NCBI GenBank assembly: GCA_965227445.1
Contig: OZ245751.1
Span: forward strand, 620,001-684,000
Length of the DNA stretch: 64,000 bases
Direction: 5' to 3'
Source of the DNA: DT-110 sp030148525
Lineage (GTDB): Bacteria > Bacteroidota > Bacteroidia > Chitinophagales > Saprospiraceae
Shown: in pieces, positions 50,799-59,743 of the stretch
How positions within the stretch are numbered: the stretch's first letter is position 1
Layout: each line of letters begins with the position of its first letter
The notes under the pieces: model-generated
What the model was told of the DNA's origin: nothing
What the model saw: the letters and a program-made list of their open reading frames with translations, nothing else
Database searches by the model: none
Program-made: the position numbers and the translations under genes

Positions 50799-50835
50799 AA
50801 ATTGGTATCAGGTACATGGTACCTGGTAGTAAGAC

Positions 50836-50930
50836 CTAAGACTCATTCGTCTCAGTGAGGCAGCGCTCTAGTCCCGCCCACAGGGCGAGGATCCTCGCCT
50901 TGTAGGCGGGACCAGCTGAGCTATACCCCC
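50836..50930 (-). pseudogene. Broken tRNA-like sequence with a 38-bp hairpin in the D-loop position
   Basis: On the minus strand, 50930-50911 repeats the first 20 nt of the tRNA-Ala gene up to the D loop. A hairpin follows (50910-50873: CCCGCC and GGCGGG around the perfect palindrome GGCGAGGATCCTCGCC), then TAGAGCGCT resumes the D arm. After that the sequence has no proper anticodon arm or T loop. The upstream flank of the intact gene (GGTACCTGGT block) is duplicated too. It looks like a decayed duplicate hit by an insertion. The rest of the gap to 51221 shows only GGTACC-rich inverted repeats and an AT-rich promoter region. Confidence 0.65.
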
Positions 50931-51221
50931 AAATTGGTAGTAGGTATTTGGTACCTGGTGTTAGGACCGAGGTACCAAATACTAGATACCAAGTACCCTG
51001 TACCACTTTCCTAAAGCGATGCAAATTTAAAGCAATTAGCAAGTTCATCCAAGTTTTGGCGGAAAAAAGTTTTACAAGGAGGAATGCGTGGTCGTTCGGC
51101 GTCTTAAATTGGTAATACATCTCCTCAGACTGGCCATTAGTAAATCAATTGCAACCATGTAGCAGATAAACCTTCATTATTCAGTACTTTTAAGGATTAA
51201 ACCATTTTTATGCTCACGATT

Positions 51222-53564
51222 ATGAAGAAGCAACTTCCCGTATTGGGGGTGCTGCTCTGCCTGGCAGCCTGGGTAACCGCCCAAAACCCCAATCTTAATT
51301 ACAACAAATTCAAACAACTTAAAGAAGAACTACCCACCCCGAATGTCTACCGGACTGCCTCTGGTGCGCCCGGACATGAATACTACCAACAACGCGCCGA
51401 CTACGTGATGGAGGTAGAAATTGACGAGGATCAACAGGTGTTGCGGGGTGAGGAAACCATCACCTACTTCAATCAGTCGCCCGATGTACTCACCTACCTG
51501 TGGGTACAGCTCGACCAGAATATGCGGGCCAAAGATTCGGATACCTATAAAATCCGGACCAACGATCTGGATGAGCAAATGACCTTCGGACAGGTTAAGC
51601 GCCTGCATAACCAATTCGATGGTGGCCACAAGATTGAATATGTCAAAGATGCCGAGGGAAATGACCTGAAATACACCATTAATAAAACAATGATGCGGGT
51701 CGATATGCCCGAACCCCTGGCACCGGGGGAAACCTTTACCTTCGATGTGAAGTGGTGGTACAATATCAATAACCACGTGGAAGATGGAGGACGTTCCGGA
51801 TACGAGTTTTTCCCGGAAGATGGAAACAGCATGTATAATATTGCCCAGTTCTTCCCGCGAATGGCCGTATACAACGACGTAGAAGGCTGGCAGAACAAGC
51901 AGTTCCTCGGTCGCGGTGAGTTCGCCCTCGTATTTGGTAATTACGATGTGAAGATTACCGTACCTGCCGACCACGCAGTGGCTTCCACCGGTACCCTTCA
52001 AAACCCGCGTGAAGTGCTCACCAGTGAGCAACGCAAGCGCCTGGATGAGGCCCGCAAAAACTTCGACGATCCCGTGGTGATCATTACTCAGGAAGAGGCA
52101 ACGGCCAACGAAGCAGAAGCCAGTGAGGATACCAAAACCTGGCACTTCAAAGCTGATATGGTTCGCGACTTCGCCTTCGCCAGCTCCCGGAAGTTTATCT
52201 GGGATGCCATGGCCGTGGATATCGCCGGTGAAACCGTGATGGCCATGTCTATGTATCCGAAGGAAGGAAATCCGCTGTGGGGACAGTATTCTACCCGTGC
52301 AGTCGCCCATACCCTGCGCGTATATTCAAAGTACACCTTCGATTACCCGTATCCGGTCGCCTGGTCGATCGATGGATCAATGGGCATGGAGTATCCCATG
52401 ATCTGCTTCAACTACGGCCGCCCCGAAAAGGATGGCACCTATTCCCAGCGCACCAAATACGGACACATCGGCGTAATCATCCACGAGGTAGGTCACAACT
52501 ACTTCCCCATGATCGTGAACTCCGATGAGCGCCAGTGGACCTGGATGGATGAAGGCCTGAACTCCTTCGTACAGGCCATTGCCCAGCAAGAGTGGGAAGA
52601 TAACTGGGGACGCCCCATCCGCGGTATTCCATCAAATATCGTTGATTACATGAAGTTGGATAAAAGCCGACTGAGCCCCATTATGACCAATTCCGAATCA
52701 ATCTGGAATTTTGGTAATAATGCGTACGCCAAGCCGGCTACTGCTTTGTACATCCTGCGGGAAACCATCCTGGGCCGTGAACTCTTCGATATGGCCTTCA
52801 TGGAATACGCCCAGCGCTGGAAGTTCAAACACCCGACTCCTGCCGATTTCTTCCGGACCATGGAAGATGCCTCCGGTGTAGACCTCGACTGGTTCTGGCG
52901 TGGCTGGTTCTACAGTACCGATCACGTGGATATCGCCCTGGCCGATGTGAAGTGGTTTCAGGTCAGCAGTATGAATCCCGATATTGAGAAGCCGCTGGCT
53001 CGTAAGCGGGCTGAAGAAGCGCCTACTTACGTAGGTGATGAGCGATTTGCCGCCCAGGAAAGCTTGGAAGAACGGGATGCCGACATCAAAGACTTCTACA
53101 ACGAATACGATCCGTTTGAAGTAACCGTATTGGATCGCCAGGATTACCAGCGCTATCTGCAGGGTTTGTCAGACGAGGACAAAGAACTGCTGGAAGCCGG
53201 ATACAACTACTACTCCCTGACCTTCGAAAATGAGGGTGGGCTGGTGATGCCGATCCTGCTGGAATTCCGCTTCACCGATGGCACCAGTGAAGAAAAGCGC
53301 ATTCCCGCCGAGATCTGGAAACTGAATCACGACCAGGTAAGTAAGGTGTTCTTCTTCGAAAAAGAAGTAGAAGAGATCGTTTTGGATCCGCACCTGGAAA
53401 CGGCCGATACCGATCGCGATAATAACTATTGGCCGGAACGTCGTCAGCCAACTCGTTTTGAGTTGTTCAAACGCCGCTCCTGGAGTGGTGGCGAAAACCC
53501 CATGCAACGTTCCCGTCGCGCTGAGCAGATGGAAAATCAGGGCTCCGGCGGAGGAAATGAATAA
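51222..53564 (+). CDS. Secreted M1 family metallopeptidase
   Basis: 780 residues from the ATG at 51222, which starts a signal peptide (MKKQLPVLGVLLCLAAWVTA); an ATG at 51210 adds four residues. Gluzincin site HEVGH (about 421-425) with the third ligand Glu 19 residues later in TWMDEGLNSF. The exopeptidase motif is GMEYP instead of the usual GAMEN, as in many Bacteroidota M1 enzymes. An N-terminal beta domain precedes the site, and the C-terminus is basic and Ser/Gly-rich. It is an exported aminopeptidase-type enzyme for peptide use. Terminator follows. Confidence 0.92.
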   Translation: MKKQLPVLGVLLCLAAWVTAQNPNLNYNKFKQLKEELPTPNVYRTASGAPGHEYYQQRADYVMEVEIDEDQQVLRGEETITYFNQSPDVLTYLWVQLDQNMRAKDSDTYKIRTNDLDEQMTFGQVKRLHNQFDGGHKIEYVKDAEGNDLKYTINKTMMRVDMPEPLAPGETFTFDVKWWYNINNHVEDGGRSGYEFFPEDGNSMYNIAQFFPRMAVYNDVEGWQNKQFLGRGEFALVFGNYDVKITVPADHAVASTGTLQNPREVLTSEQRKRLDEARKNFDDPVVIITQEEATANEAEASEDTKTWHFKADMVRDFAFASSRKFIWDAMAVDIAGETVMAMSMYPKEGNPLWGQYSTRAVAHTLRVYSKYTFDYPYPVAWSIDGSMGMEYPMICFNYGRPEKDGTYSQRTKYGHIGVIIHEVGHNYFPMIVNSDERQWTWMDEGLNSFVQAIAQQEWEDNWGRPIRGIPSNIVDYMKLDKSRLSPIMTNSESIWNFGNNAYAKPATALYILRETILGRELFDMAFMEYAQRWKFKHPTPADFFRTMEDASGVDLDWFWRGWFYSTDHVDIALADVKWFQVSSMNPDIEKPLARKRAEEAPTYVGDERFAAQESLEERDADIKDFYNEYDPFEVTVLDRQDYQRYLQGLSDEDKELLEAGYNYYSLTFENEGGLVMPILLEFRFTDGTSEEKRIPAEIWKLNHDQVSKVFFFEKEVEEIVLDPHLETADTDRDNNYWPERRQPTRFELFKRRSWSGGENPMQRSRRAEQMENQGSGGGNE

Positions 53565-53589
53565 GCATCGATTCGATAACTAATCGAGC

Positions 53590-53631
53590 AAAGTCCCCTT
53601 TTTGGCGAAAGCCGGAAAGGGGACTTTTTTT
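53590..53631 (+). terminator. Rho-independent terminator of the M1 peptidase gene
   Basis: Stem AAAGTCCCCTTT with its complement around a loop containing GGCGAAAGCC, followed by seven T. 26 bp after the stop. Confidence 0.85.
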
Positions 53632-53714
53632 GTCATCGTCATTGCCTGAGTTATCTGGATGCTTGATTCATAGGTCCAGTGCCCTTATCTTTCCACAAAC
53701 CACCTTACAGCAAC

Positions 53715-54281
53715 ATGGATAGCACCATTCACCAGCGGCAAATCACGGTAGATGAGTATTACCAGATGGGTGCTCACGGGATCATTGGTCCGGAGGAGCG
53801 TACCCAACTGATCGAAGGTCAAATACTGAAGATGAGCCCGGTTGGAAGCGAACACGCTGCTATTGTCGATGTGATTAATCGTCTTTTGCAAGGTCAAGTA
53901 GGCGACTCAGCCATCGTACGTATTCAGAATCCATTGCACCTGTCGGAAATATCGGAACCTGAACCAGATGTGTTGGTTGTGCGCTCCAGAGATGATTATT
54001 ATCGTTCTGAGCATCCCGGTCCAAAAAATGTTCTCCTATTGATTGAAGTGGCAAAGGAGTCTCTTCGTTTCGATACGACCGTAAAAATGCGACTATATGC
54101 TCAGGCTGGAATACCACGCTACGTTGTGGTAGATGTCGGGAACCGTACCTTGATCGACCACCGCCATCCAAACATACCGGCTGGTGAATATGATCTCGTC
54201 GAGGAATTACATCCCGGGCAACAAATCTCCTTTGATCTATTGGGAACGGCGCTTCCCGTCGAGTCCTTGCTTTTGAAATAA
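53715..54281 (+). CDS. Uma2 family endonuclease-fold protein, copy 2
   Basis: 188 residues from the ATG at 53715 (MDSTIHQRQI), the same length as copy 1. Conserved motifs RTQLIEGQILKMSPVGSEHA, EPEPDVLVV, LLLIEVAKES and MRLYAQAGIPRYVVVD match the Uma2 core, including the acidic pair and Glu of the endonuclease-like site. The two copies are diverged, so the duplication is old or they were acquired separately. It is convergent with the YpdA-type gene, 3 bp apart. Confidence 0.88.
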   Translation: MDSTIHQRQITVDEYYQMGAHGIIGPEERTQLIEGQILKMSPVGSEHAAIVDVINRLLQGQVGDSAIVRIQNPLHLSEISEPEPDVLVVRSRDDYYRSEHPGPKNVLLLIEVAKESLRFDTTVKMRLYAQAGIPRYVVVDVGNRTLIDHRHPNIPAGEYDLVEELHPGQQISFDLLGTALPVESLLLK

Positions 54282-54284
54282 TAC

Positions 54285-55274
54285 CTAGGCCAGCACCTCC
54301 TGCCGCTTTCGTAAAATATCTTCAATGATTTTCTGCCCGTGGTCGCGGGTGTTCTCTATGAACAGCGTGTTGGTTTGCATACCCCCGCAAACAACGCCGG
54401 CCAGATACACATTGGGCAGGTTGCTTTCCAGGTTTTCCTTGTCGTGACGTGGGACCCGGTTCTCGTCTTCCGGCCATTCAATACCCAGGCTTCTGAGTAG
54501 TTTGTAATTGGGTTTGTATCCGGTCATGGCCAGCACGAAATCATTCTCGATGGTGAATTCACCCTCGGGCCCTTCCAGGACTACTTCGTCGGGACGAATT
54601 TCTTTGACGATCGTCTTGAAATAAGCCTGAATACTGCCCTCCTTGATCCGGTTGACAATATTGGGGCGGATCCAGTACTTCACCCGCTCGTGAATTTCCT
54701 CTCCGCGGATGGCCATGGAGACTTCAGCTCCTTTGTGGTAGGTTTCCAATGCTACATCGCAGGCGGAATTCCGCGCACCAATCACCAGCACTTTTTTCCC
54801 CACGTACGGATGGGCATCGCGGTAGTAGTGGACGACCTTAGGCAGATCTTCACCAGGTACGTTGAGCAGGTTGGGTGTATCGTAGAATCCGGTAGCCACG
54901 ACCACGGAGCGGGCCTGGTAGGACCTGCGACTGGTCGTAATGGTGTAGGTATCGTCCTCGTGGTGTTTCATGCCTTCGACCGGCTCGTAGGTATTGATAT
55001 TCAGGTCAAAGGTCTCGGTGAGTCGGCGATAGTATTCCAGGGCTTCGGCCCGGGTGGGTTTATCGAGGTGTGATACAAAGGGAATCTGACCAATTTCCAG
55101 TTTTTTGGACGTGGAGAAAAAAGTCATATTTGCCGGGAAATTATAGAGCGAATTTACCAGCATGCCCTTTTCCAGGATGAGGTAATCCAGGCCTGCTTTG
55201 CCAGCTTCAATGCCCACGTTGAGGCCGGTAGGCCCCCCGCCAATAATGATCAGATCGTACGTTTTTGTTGCCAT
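54285..55274 (-). CDS. YpdA-type FAD-dependent disulfide reductase
   Basis: 329 residues. FAD-binding GGGPTGLN near the start, second nucleotide-binding site VLVIGARNSACDVALE and the YpdA-specific NFPANMTFFSTS and CGGMQTNTLFIENTR segments. There is no CxxC redox motif of thioredoxin reductase, as expected for YpdA. In Firmicutes YpdA/Bdr reduces bacillithiol disulfide with NADPH, and the same thiol occurs in several Bacteroidota. Divergent from the polyprenyl synthase gene. Confidence 0.9.
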   Translation of the reverse strand: MATKTYDLIIIGGGPTGLNVGIEAGKAGLDYLILEKGMLVNSLYNFPANMTFFSTSKKLEIGQIPFVSHLDKPTRAEALEYYRRLTETFDLNINTYEPVEGMKHHEDDTYTITTSRRSYQARSVVVATGFYDTPNLLNVPGEDLPKVVHYYRDAHPYVGKKVLVIGARNSACDVALETYHKGAEVSMAIRGEEIHERVKYWIRPNIVNRIKEGSIQAYFKTIVKEIRPDEVVLEGPEGEFTIENDFVLAMTGYKPNYKLLRSLGIEWPEDENRVPRHDKENLESNLPNVYLAGVVCGGMQTNTLFIENTRDHGQKIIEDILRKRQEVLA

Positions 55275-55428
55275 GGATGGATGCTATTTGTCGGTGTTAT
55301 GGTTTTCTAACAAGGGAAATTCCTTTTCAGTTTGCTTTCGCAAAAAGGGAAATACAGACTTGCTGGTCAATTCTGGGTAAAAAGGGCGAAACACCTATCT
55401 TTACCGCGACCAATGTTAACCAAGTTAT

Positions 55429-56409
55429 ATGAAAAACCTAACCGAGCTGCGCAAGCTGCTGGAAGATTACCAGGAAAATAACTCTTTTACCCGCGCTCCC
55501 CGGGAGCTATACGAACCGGCTAACTATATGATGAATCTGGGGGGCAAACGCCTGCGTCCCCTGCTGGCCCTGGTGGCCTACCAAATGTTCCGGCCTTCGT
55601 ATCTGCGTGAGGCATTGCCCATTGCGCATACCGTTGAAGTTTTCCATAATTTCACCCTCGTCCACGACGATATTATGGACGATGCGCCGATCCGGCGGGG
55701 AAAGCCCACCGTTCATACGAAATGGAATGATAATACGGCCATTCTCTCCGGCGATGTGATGCTGATTGCAGCCTACGAAAGCCTGATGACCTTCAAAGAC
55801 GAGGGCCGATTGTCGCGTCTCGTACGCGTTTTCAACCGGGTGGCCCGAGAAGTATGTGAAGGCCAGCAGATGGATATGAATTTTGAGCAAAGGGGCGATG
55901 TGTCAATCGAGGATTACCTGCACATGATTGAGCTCAAAACTGCCGTACTTTTAGGCGGAAGCCTGGAAATGGGGGCTATCGCAGCTCATGCCAAAGAAAA
56001 AGATGTGACGAACCTGTCGGAATTCGGGCGCTACATAGGTATCGCATTTCAGCTTCAGGACGATATCCTCGACACCTTTGGCGACGCTGATAAGTTTGGT
56101 AAACGAATCGGCGGAGACATCGTCCAGAACAAAAAAACCTTCCTGTTACTGAAAGCGATGAAGGAAGGGACCGGGCAACAAAGCAAACGACTCCGTGAAC
56201 TCTACAGCGAAATGCCCGCCGACGAAGAAGCCAAGATCGATGAGGTGACCCATATTTTCCGCGATATCGGTATCCATGACATAGCTGCGGCCGAGCGGGA
56301 TAAGTTTCGGGATAAAGCTTTCGGACACCTGGAAGAGGTGCAGGTTGCGGAGGAAGAAAAAGGATTACTCCACGAGATGACCGATCTGGTCATCACCCGG
56401 GAGCATTGA
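55429..56409 (+). CDS. Polyprenyl (probably geranylgeranyl-range) diphosphate synthase
   Basis: 326 residues. Trans-prenyltransferase with both Asp-rich motifs: first in LVHDDIMDD, second in FQLQDDILD, plus GGKRLRP. The residue five before the first motif is Phe (HNFTLVHDD), which in related enzymes limits chain length, so C15-C20 products are more likely than long quinone tails (inference). It could supply geranylgeranyl diphosphate to the tocopherol-like operon 3.3 kb away. Monocistronic. Confidence 0.88.
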   Translation: MKNLTELRKLLEDYQENNSFTRAPRELYEPANYMMNLGGKRLRPLLALVAYQMFRPSYLREALPIAHTVEVFHNFTLVHDDIMDDAPIRRGKPTVHTKWNDNTAILSGDVMLIAAYESLMTFKDEGRLSRLVRVFNRVAREVCEGQQMDMNFEQRGDVSIEDYLHMIELKTAVLLGGSLEMGAIAAHAKEKDVTNLSEFGRYIGIAFQLQDDILDTFGDADKFGKRIGGDIVQNKKTFLLLKAMKEGTGQQSKRLRELYSEMPADEEAKIDEVTHIFRDIGIHDIAAAERDKFRDKAFGHLEEVQVAEEEKGLLHEMTDLVITREH

Positions 56410-56662
56410 GTGGTGAAGGGGAGAGAAGGAGAGAGGGTGAATGGGGGAATTGGAGAATGGGTTGCCGGTCATACAACAATTATTGTAGAGACGCGATTTA
56501 CAGCGTCTGCCACACTTGTAGGATCAGGGGATGCGGAGATCAGGCGAATCCATCGTATTCTATATTGGAAATGATGAGGGGATATGGGGATCAGGGGAAC
56601 TTCCACGCTCCACGCGAGATTGGATTTTGAACGCACGCAGCATCCAAAATCCAATCTCAAAA
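56410..56662. other. Purine-rich simple-sequence intergenic DNA
   Basis: About 250 bp between the convergent polyprenyl synthase and S9 peptidase genes, with imperfect GGGGAGA-type repeats, GGGGAATTGGAGAATGG and no coding signs. It resembles the simple DNA at 50540-50630. No gene seen. Confidence 0.6.
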
Positions 56663-56708
56663 CCTCAAAACCTCAAACCTCAAACCTCAAACCTCAGACC
56701 TCAGACCT
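56663..56708. repeat. Heptamer tract CCTCAAA/CCTCAGA, about 6.5 units
   Basis: Heptamers run from 56671 to the stop of the S9 peptidase gene, with one extra A in the first unit. Same unit as at 50631-50660. Confidence 0.85.
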
Positions 56709-56709
56709 C

Positions 56710-58731
56710 CTAAGGCTGTGTCTTCGGCCATTGCTCGAACCAACTGCGCAGGTAGGCCATGGTGCGCAGATAATTGGACGGATTGGAGCCCGTGCCGTGG
56801 TATTCATCATTGAACCGCAGCATCACCGAAGGCACTTTCTGTACCTTCAGAGCCTGGTAGTACTCCTCTGTCTGAGAAATAGGTGTCCGCAAGTCATTCA
56901 CGCCGGTCATCAGCATGGTGGGCGTCTTCACATTGCCTACATACATGAGGGGCGATCGCCGCAGGTGCTCGGTGGGATCTTCCCACGGGTATTTTTCAAA
57001 GTTCCGATACCAACCCACCCCGTCGGTGGTACCCACAAAGGATAGCCAATTGGTCACCGGATAATTTACCGAAGCGGCGGCAAAGCGATCCGTATGACCA
57101 ATGATCCAGGAGGTTAGTACCCCACCACCGGAACCACCATAAACGTACAGGCGATCTTCGTCTACGTAACCCCGGTCAATGATCTCATCCACACCGGTCA
57201 TCAGGTCATCGTAATCCTTACCCGGATAGGCATTCTGGATGGCATTCGCAAAATCGTATCCGTACCCGGTGGAGCCACGCGGATTGGTGTAGAGGACCAG
57301 TGCGCCATCCGCCGCGTGCATCTGGAAATTGAAGTTAAAGCTCACCCGGTACATGGAGTGGGGGCCACCGTGTATACGCAAAATCAGCGGGTACTTTTTA
57401 TCGGGATCGAAGTTGGGAGGTTTGACCAGCCAACCCTGGATCTCGGTGCCGTCGGTGGAGGTATAGCGTACTTCTTCTACCTCGCCCAATTCGATCTGAT
57501 CCAGCACATCGGCATTGACGTGAGTGAGGCGCTTGATCGCTCCGTTGGGGGTATATCGCACGATGTCACCGGGTTCATGGTAGCTGGACAGGGTGCCGAC
57601 CATGGTCCCGTTTTTGGCCATACTGCTGGTTCTCAGCCGGTGGTTACCTTCCGTAACTTTTTCATAGGAGCCCGTGGTAGTGGCCTTGTAGAGGTTTTCG
57701 GTGCCGTATTCGGGCACATCAAAATACACACCCGATCCATCGCTAGCCCAGCGCAAATCCGCCGGATTGCGATCCAGACCATCGGTAATCCGCCGTACAT
57801 TGCTGCCATCGGCATTCATGAGGTAGACATTGCGGGCGTGGTAGAAATTCTCGGTCCATTCGGAACCGATGAAAGCAATCTGGGAGCCATCGGGGGAGAC
57901 TACCGGATTGTATTCCGAGCCCTTGCGGTCGGTGAGCTGAGTGATGGCTCCATCCGAAACCCCTACGCTGTAGATTTGAGATTCCCGGTAGGCATAATCC
58001 GCATCGGGAATCCGCAGCGAACTGAACAGTAAGGCCTGGCCGTCAGGCGTCCAGCTGAAGTCGCCACCGTGATCGAAGTCTCCCGAAGTGATCTGGCGAG
58101 CCTCTCCGCCACCGGCGGGTACTACGAAGATGTGGTCGTAACCCGGTTTCAGATACCCTTGCCTGTCGCGGCGGTACACGAGTTGGTCCACTACCCGCGG
58201 CCCCTCGGTCCAGTCGGCGCCGGCCGGTGCTTTGGGCAGAGAGACTTTCCAGTCGGGTTCACTATCCACAAAACTGGTAAAAGCAATATGCTCCCCGTCG
58301 GGCGACCATTCCATATTGGAAGGGCTGTTCTTCAGGCGGGTAATTTGCGTAGCCTCTCCCGGCAGATCCACGAATTTAACGAAGATCTGGGTGCCTTCCG
58401 GTTCCCCCTGTCGGGTAAAAGCAATGCGATCACCGTCCGGTGACCAAATGGCATTCGACCCATTGACGAGGAATCGCTGCTGGGTACCATCGGCATTCAT
58501 GATCCACAGATCGGATTCCCGCTTGTCTTCTTTCAGGTTAATCCAGCCACGGGTAAAGATGATCCGCTCCCCATCGGGCGATATTTGCGGATTGGAAACG
58601 GACTCCATTTTGGCGTAATCATCCAGACTTAGCGTACGTTTAGCCTGGGCCTGCATCAGGGCAGGGGCCAGGAGCATCAGTCCCAGCCACAGGTAGGTCA
58701 ATCGGTTCATAGTGCGTGTTTTTGTTTTCAT
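56710..58731 (-). CDS. Secreted S9 family prolyl oligopeptidase-like peptidase
   Basis: 673 residues. Signal peptide MNRLTYLWLGLMLLAPALMQ begins at the second ATG (58710), which may be the true start. A WD40/PD40-type propeller follows (ISPDGERIIFTR, WSPDGDRIAFTR, WTPDGQALLFSS and others). The C-terminal alpha/beta-hydrolase has Ser in GGSGGGVLTSW (about 533), Asp in TGVNDLRTP (about 611) and His in EYHGTG (about 645). It cleaves short peptides outside the cytoplasm and, with the M1 and M24 enzymes here, fits a protein-degrading lifestyle. Confidence 0.93.
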   Translation of the reverse strand: MKTKTRTMNRLTYLWLGLMLLAPALMQAQAKRTLSLDDYAKMESVSNPQISPDGERIIFTRGWINLKEDKRESDLWIMNADGTQQRFLVNGSNAIWSPDGDRIAFTRQGEPEGTQIFVKFVDLPGEATQITRLKNSPSNMEWSPDGEHIAFTSFVDSEPDWKVSLPKAPAGADWTEGPRVVDQLVYRRDRQGYLKPGYDHIFVVPAGGGEARQITSGDFDHGGDFSWTPDGQALLFSSLRIPDADYAYRESQIYSVGVSDGAITQLTDRKGSEYNPVVSPDGSQIAFIGSEWTENFYHARNVYLMNADGSNVRRITDGLDRNPADLRWASDGSGVYFDVPEYGTENLYKATTTGSYEKVTEGNHRLRTSSMAKNGTMVGTLSSYHEPGDIVRYTPNGAIKRLTHVNADVLDQIELGEVEEVRYTSTDGTEIQGWLVKPPNFDPDKKYPLILRIHGGPHSMYRVSFNFNFQMHAADGALVLYTNPRGSTGYGYDFANAIQNAYPGKDYDDLMTGVDEIIDRGYVDEDRLYVYGGSGGGVLTSWIIGHTDRFAAASVNYPVTNWLSFVGTTDGVGWYRNFEKYPWEDPTEHLRRSPLMYVGNVKTPTMLMTGVNDLRTPISQTEEYYQALKVQKVPSVMLRFNDEYHGTGSNPSNYLRTMAYLRSWFEQWPKTQP

Positions 58732-58783
58732 TTAAGATAGGGAATTCTATTGCAAACTTATTCGGAAAGGGGCCAAGATTCAC

Positions 58784-58818
58784 GGTCCATGGTTCAAGGT
58801 CCAAGGCACATGGTTCAT
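58784..58818. repeat. Heptamer tract GGTCCAT/GGTTCAA
   Basis: Five degenerate heptamers immediately before repeat family B copy 2. The same unit precedes copy 1 at 33245-33279. Confidence 0.7.
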
Positions 58819-59034
58819 GCGGGCTGACCGGGAACTCAAAACATTTATGGAATCCCCTATGAATTAAGTCCTTTAATCATGTACGTTTATTTGTACTAGT
58901 GCCGTTAGGCACGACCTTTATGTAGCACCGGCGTCAGCCGGTGCGGAGTGAGCAGTAAGATGCCCAAGAGTGCCGTTAGGTACGTTCTAAAAGTCGTTCC
59001 CACACAGGGAATTTGCCTATGGAGAATCACCTTC
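58819..59034. repeat. Dispersed repeat family B, copy 2
   Basis: Shorter copy of 33410-33722 without the extra hairpin insert. Palindromes GTGCCGTTAGGCAC, GCACCGGCGTCAGCCGGTGC and the second GTGCCGTTAGGTACG are in the same order. Its first block (GCGGGCTGACCGGGAACTCA) is repeated again at 59062-59081. It fills the gap 58732-59098, which has no gene. Confidence 0.82.
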
Positions 59035-59098
59035 ATTCATGGAGTGAGTCTGATGACCATGCGGGCTGACCGGGAACTCAAAACTTTTATTGAAGCCC

Positions 59099-59734
59099 CT
59101 AACCCGGTCGCACAAACTCCGCACGCTTCCGCTCCACCGTTTCGCGGCAAATACACCCCTGTAAGTGGTCGTTCACGAGCCCCATCGCCTGCATGAAGGC
59201 GTAGGCCGTAGTCGGCCCAACGAAACTCCATCCCTGCTTTTTGAGGTCCTTACTCAATGCTTTCGAGGTCGGCGTTTGGGTGACCTGACTCAGGGTGTTG
59301 TAGCTAAAATCAGAAGGCCGTTCCGACACCTCCGGCTCGAACGACCAGAAGTAGCTGGCCAGGGAACCCTTCTCCTCCGCCAGTTCAATGGCACGACGGG
59401 CGTTGTTGATGGTGCTCTCGATCTTCTTTCGGTGACGGATGATGCCGGCATCCTGCAGGAGTACCTCTACCTCCGCTTCGCCGTACCGTGCTATTTGCTG
59501 GAAATCAAATCCGGCAAAGGCTTTCCGGAAGTTTTCCCGCTTTCGCAAAATGGTTAGCCAGCTGAGACCGGCCTGAAAACCTTCCAGGCAGATCTTTTCA
59601 AACAACCGAATATCATCGGTAACGGGGTGTCCCCATTCTTCATCGTGGTACAAAAGGTAGTCGGGGTGGCCGCCATGCCACCAGCAACGCGCCTGGCCGT
59701 CGGGGTCGGTGCGTAGTCCGTTTTTCGTCTCCAT
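59099..59734 (-). CDS. tag: DNA-3-methyladenine glycosylase I
   Basis: 211 residues. TAG family: CWWHGGHPDYLLYHDEEWG, the catalytic-region FEKICLEGFQAGLSWLTIL, RHRKKIESTINNARR and C-terminal FMQAMGLVNDH with zinc-type Cys and His ligands. It removes 3-methyladenine from alkylated DNA. It starts 9 bp after the UbiA-type gene, so it is the last gene of the quinone/tocopherol-like operon by position. Confidence 0.94.
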   Translation of the reverse strand: METKNGLRTDPDGQARCWWHGGHPDYLLYHDEEWGHPVTDDIRLFEKICLEGFQAGLSWLTILRKRENFRKAFAGFDFQQIARYGEAEVEVLLQDAGIIRHRKKIESTINNARRAIELAEEKGSLASYFWSFEPEVSERPSDFSYNTLSQVTQTPTSKALSKDLKKQGWSFVGPTTAYAFMQAMGLVNDHLQGCICRETVERKRAEFVRPG

Positions 59735-59743
59735 ACGGTGGTT

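Noticed and set aside
50873..50910. tRNA intron
   Set aside because: The hairpin sits in the D-loop position, but the sequence after it does not complete a tRNA, so splicing would not yield a functional molecule.
51330..52310. 326-codon minus-strand frame in the M1 peptidase gene
   Set aside because: Antisense shadow produced by codon bias of a confident gene; no signal or domain.
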